A stretch of 64,000 nt of DNA, taken from Trichodelitschia bisporula (Eukaryota > Ascomycota > Dothideomycetes > Phaeotrichales > Phaeotrichaceae). Below, piece by piece: positions 57,961-64,000 of the stretch (position 1 is its first letter; each line of letters begins with the position of its first letter). The stretch is from assembly GCA_010356995.1 (NCBI GenBank), contig ML996708.1:186001-250000 (forward strand), read 5' to 3'. The notes under the pieces were generated by a model. That model was not told the DNA's origin. It did not search any database and was given only the letters and a program-made list of their open reading frames with translations. Both the position numbers and the translations under genes were made by a program.

Positions 57961-58178
57961 TCCCGTGTACGGCCCAGGGACACGCCCAGGTACACGCTCA
58001 GGTACTCATCCACCACTTTTCCCTCTCATGGACCAGTCAAAAAGCTGGAATTTAGTTCTATAACAATTTCTCTATTTCTGTAACAAGTCCTAGCTCTTTG
58101 ATTGGTCCACGATAGCGGAAAAGTGGCGGATAAGTATCTGGGCGTGTATCTAGGCCAGAACCTGGGCCGTACAAGGAA
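57961..58178. mobile_element. TA-flanked foldback MITE, copy 1 (nested)
   Basis: 218 bp, flanked by TA on both sides (57959-57960 and 58179-58180). The whole element is a palindrome: from each end inwards the arms match over about 100 bp (TCCNTGTACGGCCCAGG..., then CCACTTTTCC, GGACCARTCAAAGAGCT). The TA target and the end motif fit a Tc1/mariner-type non-autonomous element. Related copies at 63256-63468 and 63669-63881. Confidence 0.85.
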
Positions 58179-58405
58179 TATCATTTTATAGAATGAGTGC
58201 ATCGCAGCTTGAAGTTTTGGGGTTAGTTTTGATGGGGTTTTGGTGTTGGTGACGTAAGTAAAGCATATAAGGTGTAATACGGCAGTATCTTGGCGCTAGT
58301 TACGTTAGCGCTCGGGGCTGCTAACAGACTTTACCCTTTTAGGACTAGTGCTTGGAGGGCTGCAGATGTAACCTTCATGGGCTGTAGATTTATCAGTACC
58401 CGCGG

Positions 58406-58497
58406 CCTAATTATGGGCGGACCAATCAGAGAGCAAAGTTTCATAACATAACCGTTCTACAAAGAATAAATTCCCTGTGATTGGTCCGATAATAAGG
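58406..58497. mobile_element. 92-bp foldback element inside the right arm of the larger element
   Basis: Terminal inverted repeats CCTAATTATGGGCGGACCAA and CCTTATTATCGGACCAAT (reading both inward) surround an A+T-rich centre. It interrupts the homology between the arms of the 1.1-kb foldback element exactly after GCGTCC, so it inserted there later (or was lost from the other arm). Its GGACCAATCAGAGAGC core resembles the centre of the 218-bp MITE. Confidence 0.75.
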
Positions 58498-58530
58498 GGA
58501 CGCTAGCGAGGACGCCCGCACGCAAGGGAT

Positions 58531-59099
58531 GGACAGGCCGGACCGCGACGACAGCACGATGGCAGTAAGAGATAGATACATGTGTAAACTTGGCTAAAGA
58601 GAAGTTTAAATGGCGAGACCACGCTCAACATGCTAACTTGATTTTTTGCGAATACCTACGAGTTGATACTCTTTCCCATGCTTATTATCAGCCACCTTTT
58701 ATTCCTTTAACCGCGCACGTGCACCCCTTACTACCGAGCACCTTGCTTAATGCTCAGACTTCATTATGTTTTAGAGCAGAAAAAGAGGTGGGAGTTTAGA
58801 TCACGATGGAATCATCCAAAATGGCTTCATGAAAAGAATATACGTATCATCGGAGTCGCCTTGACGAAATAAGTAACTAAGCCTTTTAATTGGGCTCATT
58901 TCCCGGCGACAGCATTATTATCTAGTTGCAAAGCATGGGCGAGTTTGACGGGAAAGCAACAGCTGCCGAAAAAAAAATGTTACCATCCAAAAATATGATT
59001 CAGCTATAGAGATTGGCACCAAAACGGAGGAAATGCTTTAGCTTCGTAGTTGAATGAGAATCTTGTTGGGCACGTATAACAATAGAATTTATCTTTATC
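58531..59099. other. A+T-rich spacer before the LINE
   Basis: About 570 bp with a 69-codon frame at 58590-58799 only. No repeat or RNA recognised; the 5' edge of the LINE is not sharp and could be anywhere from about 59050 to 59110. Confidence 0.4.
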
Positions 59100-62063
59100 A
59101 ACCAACGCCTCACAAGTGGAAAAGCTTTGTCCAAAAAATCACATCAGACCCAGACATCCCACACAACACTGGGCTCTGGATGCTCTCAAAATGGTCCCGG
59201 AAGCGCGCCGGAAAACCCGCGCAAGCCCCTCACACCCCCCCCCCCCCCTCCACAGCTGCGAAGTGGAACCCCTAGACACCGAGAACCACCGAAAAGCCAC
59301 GCTCCTAGCTGACAGATTCTTCCCTCCGCCAGTAGAGGTGGACCTGTCCGACATTCTTCCGGAAGACGTCCGCACTCAAAGATACGCCTTCAACCTGGAA
59401 GTCACCAAGGAAGAAGTGGAAACGGCAATAAAATGGCCTGCCAATAGGAAATCCCCAGGCTCGGACAACATCCCAAATGAAGCACTAAAGAGCGAGAAGG
59501 AAGCAATTTCGCCAAGACTTGCGCGAGTCTTCACACAAAGCCTCCAAGCCGGGTACTTTCCGAGGGCCTTCCGGGAGACAACCACAGCGGTCATCCAGAA
59601 AGAAGGAAAGGAAGACTACACGCTCCCCAAAAGCTACAGGCCCATCGCACTGGAGGCGACGATGGGCAAACTAATTGAAAGAATCGTGGCGGATCGCCTA
59701 ACAGACCTCATGGAAGAAAAGAAGCTTCTCCCGGACACCCAGATGGGAGCAAGGAGGAAGCGACACACGGGCTCCGCCCTGATGCTTCTAACAAGGACCA
59801 TTAGGGCCGCATGGGCCAGAAACCCAGCAAACATCGTCACAGTGCTCAGCTTGGACCTAGTAGGGGCCTACGACCGAGTTTCCCACGAAAGAATGCTTCA
59901 CACACTGAGACAAACCGGGATCCCTGAGAAAATTGTCCGGTTCATCGGCGGCTTCCTCACGGAATGAACCAGCACCCTCACCTTCAGCGGGTTCAAAAGC
60001 AACCCTATCCAAACGCAAACTGGAATCCCTCAAGGCTCCCATCTCTCCCCCATCCTCTTCCTCATCTACGCAAAAGGACTCCTAGAAACATTCGAGAAGC
60101 CCAATCGCCACCGCACCACGGCTTTTCTGTTTGTAGACGACACATACCTCATGACTTCCGGAACCTCCGCGGAAGCCAACTGCAGGAGACTAGAAGAAGC
60201 TCACGACACATGCATCGAGTGGGCGAACAGACACGGCGCAGGCTTTGCCCCAGAAAAATACAAGCTGATCCATTTCACAAACAAAAGGCAAACGCCCACT
60301 GCCACAACAAACATCGAGGGAATCGCAACCCCTCCGGTTCAGTCCCTAAGGATCCTCGGAGTATGGGTCGACCCAAAACTCAAATAGAAAGCCCACGTCA
60401 AGGTGACAGCCGAAAAAGCGATCAAAAACTTCAACGCATTAAGTAGGCTATCCACCTCGGTGGCAGGCCCAAGCCTCAACCTCGCACTCCTCATCTATGT
60501 GTCCACGGTCCGAGCAATCATAGCCTATGCCTGCAGGGTATGAGCCTACGATCTCTCAAAAGCCACTTTGAAGATCATTGAAGCTGTACAGAACAAGTGG
60601 CTCCGAAGGATCACCGGGGGTTCCGGAGGGCCCCAACAGCAGCGCTGGAAAAGGAAGCGGGAATTCCCCCGTTAGGCCTGTACCTAAGAAGGAAAGCCTA
60701 CTAGCAATCAATCGAACACCACGACGAGGACGTGGAGAAATTCATCAGGAAACGCACACGGGCCTACTGGGCCGGAACTGCCCCGCGAAGAGGCCGGAGG
60801 CCCCCAGAACCCACATACCCTGAAGACAAAATGCTCATGGAAGCGAAGGCGATCGTGGCAGCGGCAGACCCCTCCCAGGCGCCAAGAACGATCTTCCGCG
60901 ACTGGGAGAACCAAGAATGGGAAGCCCGGTGGAGAACCAACGGACACAAACAGGCACCAGCCTGGCACACCCCCTGGAAGGAATACGTCCCCAACCTCCA
61001 TGGTGGACTGCTGAAGGCCAACAGCGCCGTAGCAACACAACTACGCACTGAATGCATTGGACTGCGAGACTTCCTCTTCAGAGTAGGAGTCCCGACATTT
61101 GACTCCCCCCGGTGCCCGTGCAGATTTGGGCAACAAACACCCAAGCATATGGTCATGAGCTGCACGCTCGGAGCGGGACGCTCGGAGCTCTACGAGCAAG
61201 CAAGAACGATTGACTACAACAAAATGATCAACACTAGAAGAGGTCTAGAGGCAGTCACAAATAATATCATCAACAGAGGCTTCATCGGCCAATTCAAGCT
61301 AGCTAAAGAATTCCGCCAATCGGAACCCGAGATGTGGGAAAAAAGCCGCCCACACCCCACGAACTGTATATAAATTCACAATCTCCTAGCGAGACTAGAA
61401 GGGAACCGGATTAAAGCGAGCCATCACAGAGCTGACGGCCCGCAACCGGAACCCCCCAGGAACCCCAAGAGAGCCGGAAAAGCTCAATCCAACGGAGGCC
61501 ACAGCCCTCTCCCCAACCACAAACACAACATACTAGGACAACATACTAGGACTAGCAACAACACCAGTCTACCCACACGTGAAGAAGAGCGGATTCAACA
61601 CCACCCTTGCTACCAGGAACCGGATCTCCCCCAAAGAGGAGCCGCCCCCCCCCCTGGCGGCCTCCGGACACCACCTGGCATTCCTCAATTTCCTTCCTCT
61701 CCTTCTCTCTTTCGGTCACATGACCTAGAATCACGGGATCTGCGTTGCTGTAGGCGTTCGGCGTTTTTGGGGTTTAATTGGGATATGGAGTGTTTCTCAG
61801 TTTTTCGGCGTGCAGCCAAGTTCTCGCTTGGGACACACAAGGATGGTGCAAAGAAAAGACGATAAACACATATAAAAGGCGTGGGGCTCACATGCCCCTC
61901 TCCAAAGGACGACTTTCAGGGCTTTTCCTCAACCCTTCCAGGGAGGGTTGTTGCCGTGTAGAACCAAAGAAATTGGTCAAACCCACTCCTAAAGTGGTGA
62001 GACCCGACCATACGGCTAGCTAAAACAAGCCTGGGCGTAATCAAGCTATTATTATTATTATTA
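59100..62063 (+). mobile_element. decayed, 5'-truncated Tad-like LINE (non-LTR retrotransposon)
   Basis: Reverse-transcriptase motifs in order: KSYRPIALEATMGKLIERIV, VLSLDLVGAYDRVSHERM (catalytic Asp), TGIPQGSHLSPILFLIYA, FLFVDDTYLM (catalytic DD) and LRILGVWVD. The C-terminal part has a zinc-knuckle-like CPCRFGQQTPKHMVMSC near 61108-61160. Upstream endonuclease and ORF1 are absent. In-frame stops at 59965 (TGA), 60386 (TAG), 60541 (TGA) and 60692 (TAG) fit TGG or CGA codons changed by G-to-A or C-to-T; frame shifts lie in the poly-C run at 59239-59250 and near 60615. The 3' part ends with a (TTA)n run at 62047-62063. No target duplication could be matched. Confidence 0.85.
62047..62063 (+). 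repeat. (TTA)n microsatellite tail of the LINE
   Basis: Five and a half TAT/TTA units close the LINE 3' end; several fungal LINEs end in such short repeats rather than poly-A. Confidence 0.8.
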
Positions 62064-62269
62064 GCTGACGCGTTGTAAGTGCATCGCGTGTTAAAATTTA
62101 TATAGGGTTTATAGCTTTCTTAGCGTCTTAGCGCTAAGCGGTGCGTATAGCCATAAAATAGAACTTTAAATCTTGATACACTCATAACGCATTAGTTAAT
62201 AAAGAAAAATGAGTTCATTAGAATCGCCTCGACGAGCCGCATCTTTTAACACTTTATTTGGCATAATAA

Positions 62270-62573
62270 TAATAATAGCTTGATTACGCCCAGGCTTGTT
62301 TTAGCTAGCCGTATGGTCGGGTCTCACCACTTTAGGAGTGGGTTTGACCAATTTCTTTGGTTCTACACGGCAAAAACCCTCCCTGGAAGGGTTGAGGAAA
62401 AGCCCTGGAAGTCGTCCTTTGGAGAGGGGCATGTGAGCCCCACGCCTTCAACATATGTTTATCGTCTTTTCTTTGCACTATTCTTGTGTGTCCCAAGCGA
62501 GAACTTGGCTGCACGCCGAGAAACTGAGAAACACTCCATATCCCAATTAAACCCCAAAAACGCCGAACGCCTA
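62270..62573 (-). mobile_element. 304-bp 5'-truncated LINE 3' end, with target-site duplication
   Basis: This is the terminal 304 bp of the same LINE family, minus orientation, with the TAA-repeat tail at its left edge. It is bounded by a perfect 19-bp direct repeat ACTTTATTTGGCATAATAA at 62251-62269 and 62574-62592. The 5' truncation starts at TAGGCGTTCGG. The intact duplication and about 97% identity to the other copy point to a recent insertion by target-primed reverse transcription. Confidence 0.92.
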
Positions 62574-62592
62574 ACTTTATTTGGCATAATAA

Positions 62593-63255
62593 CGTTGTGT
62601 GGAATATAGTGTAATCTTCATATAGCTGGACTTCAATAATTAGCTATAAGTACGCTACTGTGGCTGAAAAATCCTCGTCTTCTAGTTGGCTGTTTGGGAG
62701 AGGTGTGAACCGTAGGTATAAACGGCTAATTTTTTTGGTGTGCGTAGAATAGTTCCCGCGGCAGGCTATTAGGCCAGCTATGAAAATTGGATATTTGTCA
62801 CGATGAGCACTATTGGCTAAGGGTTTCCAACTTTATTGATATCGTCGCTTTTAGATATAAGCATCCGCGCTTTTGGCTATCGGAAACTCAGATCTTAATA
62901 TTGCGATTGTAATGTTAGGTTCAAAAACTAAAAAAGAGAAACTTTGCGTCTTCATATAATGCTAGAATATGCGCCTAAAACCTTTAGCCAAATCACAGCT
63001 CCGTGAGGGAACGTATTCCACGCACATCCAAAAACCCTGCCGTTTACACTTGCCTTGTACCCCACCCTCAGTCCAGTACCCGGACCATATCAGAATCTGG
63101 GGTTACCACGGCATCATCAACCACATCATGCGATGTAGATAAGACGAGATGAAATTTGTACCAAAGCATTGCTGCATCAAACGTAGCAGTTTGGCATTTT
63201 TGCTTTTTTTTAGGCGCGGTGAGTGTATCGCTGGGTAAAGCTTTGATAGGGGTTA
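62593..63255. other. A+T-rich spacer, nothing recognised
   Basis: No frame above 60 codons and no repeat matched to the rest of the window. Confidence 0.4.
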
Positions 63256-63468
63256 TTCCTTATACGGTCCAGGTACTTGCCTAGGTACACGCACATGTAT
63301 TTTCCTGGTCCAAATTGCTGTTATTAACCAATTAAAGAGCTAGAGTTTAGTTCCATTAAGAATTCTCAATTTTTGTAATAAATCCTAGCTGCTGAATTGG
63401 CTAATGACAGCGATTTGTACCCGGGCCGTACAAAGGATACCTGAACCAGTACCTGGGCCATACGAGGA
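63256..63468. mobile_element. TA-flanked foldback MITE, copy 2
   Basis: 213 bp flanked by TA (63254-63255 and 63469-63470). The ends read TTCCTTATACGGTCCAGG and, inverted, TCCTCGTATGGCCCAGG. The centre has CAATTAAAGAGCTAGAGTTT facing AATTCAGCAGCTAGGATTT. Inner arms are diverged but the architecture is that of copy 1. Confidence 0.82.
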
Positions 63469-63668
63469 TAGCTTTCCTCAGCGGCTTGGCGCTATGTAGT
63501 TACCAGACCCTAAAACAGAACTCCAAAACTGGTTGCAATATCAACGGCCTCATGAATAAAGATAACAATTTGATGTATATCATTGCTTTCGTAATCTACA
63601 TCGTTCACGGCCTTATTTATTTTAATGACGTGGTGGGAAGGCAGTGCAAAGTTGTATGGATGGGGATA
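63469..63668. other. 200-bp spacer between two MITE copies
   Basis: Short spacer starting with the TA of copy 2; an 82-codon frame begins here and runs into copy 3, so it is not a gene. Nothing else recognised. Confidence 0.4.
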
Positions 63669-63881
63669 CTCCTTGTACGGCCCAAGTACTGGCCCAAGCC
63701 CAGGTACTCGTCGCCCACGTACCAGCTATCATAAACAAATTAAAGAGCTGTGATTTAGTTCCGCAAAGATATCTCTTTTTCTGCAACAAATGCTACTTCC
63801 TTGCTTGGTTCAAGATAGCGGGTACGTTGGTAAAAAGTACCTGGGCCAGTACCATGGCCAGTATATGGGCCGTGTTAGGGA
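63669..63881. mobile_element. TA-flanked foldback MITE, copy 3
   Basis: 213 bp flanked by TA (63667-63668 and 63882-63883). Ends CTCCTTGTACGGCCCAAGTA and, inverted, TCCCTAACACGGCCCATATA. Internal arms again face each other around a centre CAAATTAAAGAGCTGTGATT. Same size class as copy 2. Confidence 0.82.
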
Positions 63882-64000
63882 TATGTCTTCTGTATGAACA
63901 CGTAAGAGGAGGAAGGCAGAAAGAAAACGAGACTGCTACAGCAAGGCTGAGTAGGTCTGGGAGTCCCCCCCTTATTAGTCGAATATGGGAACATCACTCT

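Larger units (their letters stand above)
57430..58530. mobile_element. foldback element, about 1.1 kb, with two nested foldback elements
   Basis: The left arm (about 57430-57663) and right arm (58195-58530, less the nested insertion) are inverted copies. Left 57469-57545 against right 58320-58400 is close to exact over about 75 bp (GGTACTGATAA... to ...AGTCCTAAAAGGGTAAAGTCTG); further in, AACTTCAAGTCGCAATGTGC still matches imperfectly. The outer ends share ATCCCCTG/ATCCCTTG and GCGGGCGTCC. The interior (57664-58194) has no coding frame but carries a MITE at 57961-58178. The right arm is split by a 92-bp element at 58406-58497. So it is a non-autonomous foldback DNA element. Confidence 0.75.
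61751..62573. repeat. inverted repeat formed by two LINE 3' ends
   Basis: 61751-62063 (+) and 62266-62573 (read on the minus strand) align end to end with only about ten differences by eye. The spacer is about 200 bp. They are the same LINE 3' end in opposite orientation, tails facing each other. Confidence 0.88.

Noticed and set aside
63486-63734. 82-codon + strand frame between MITE copies
   Set aside because: It runs into the third MITE, has no motif and lies in A+T-rich repeat DNA.
1-64000. CRISPR arrays, bacterial operons or prophage-like regions
   Set aside because: The DNA is eukaryotic throughout: spliced genes, Pol III tRNA signals and fungal transposons. No spaced direct repeats of CRISPR type were seen.

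Overview
The window is nuclear DNA of a filamentous ascomycete (Pezizomycotina). The signs are compact genes with many 43-90 nt introns (GT donors, CTAAC-like branch points close to the AG), clear orthologues of fungal housekeeping genes, a Tad-like LINE with C-to-T/G-to-A type decay, and TA-flanked foldback MITEs. I cannot fix the class or genus from sequence alone. Exon limits were worked out by eye from splice signals, reading phase and family similarity; for every spliced model the exon lengths sum to whole codons.

Layout. 1-25.6 kb is gene-dense: tom6, rpb10 and utp17 (the last two divergent), a tRNA-Arg(CCG), a secreted carboxylesterase divergent from mgm101, a TB2/DP1/HVA22 membrane protein, a TANGO2/NRDE protein, a BTB/POZ protein, a ubiquitin-conjugating E2, a Cqd1/ADCK2-type UbiB kinase, a single-TM hypothetical protein and an Sfl1-like HSF-domain regulator. 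25.6-29.7 kb holds no recognisable gene. 29.7-33.3 kb has xpt1 (purine salvage) convergent with a secreted FAD-linked oxidoreductase. 33.3-35.9 kb is again without a recognisable gene. 35.9-45.3 kb has rpt5 (proteasome base), a Cys-rich hypothetical, biotin-protein ligase divergent from the twin-CX9C protein coa4, and rad26/CSB. 46.2-49.3 kb has a GH93-like secreted hydrolase convergent with a second FAD-linked oxidoreductase. 50-56.4 kb has a rhodanese + tyrosine-phosphatase protein, nse1 (SMC5/6 complex) and a small Rossmann-like protein.

The right end (about 57.4-64 kb) is a transposon island with no host gene that I can support: a roughly 1.1-kb foldback element carrying two smaller foldback elements, a decayed 5'-truncated Tad-like LINE, a second LINE 3' end inserted in the opposite orientation with an intact 19-bp target-site duplication, and two more foldback MITEs of the same family. 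The two LINE tails form a roughly 300-bp, about 97%-identical inverted repeat.

Functional themes: mitochondria (tom6, mgm101, cqd1, coa4), ribosome and RNA polymerase supply (rpb10, utp17), ubiquitin-proteasome (E2, rpt5), genome maintenance (rad26, nse1, mgm101) and secreted enzymes (carboxylesterase, two FAD oxidoreductases, GH93-like). No biosynthetic gene cluster, CRISPR array or clearly novel multi-gene system is visible. The most unusual structures are the nested foldback elements, the LINE inverted repeat, the hairpin-filled mgm101 intron, two GC-AG introns and several stop-free introns of length 3n.
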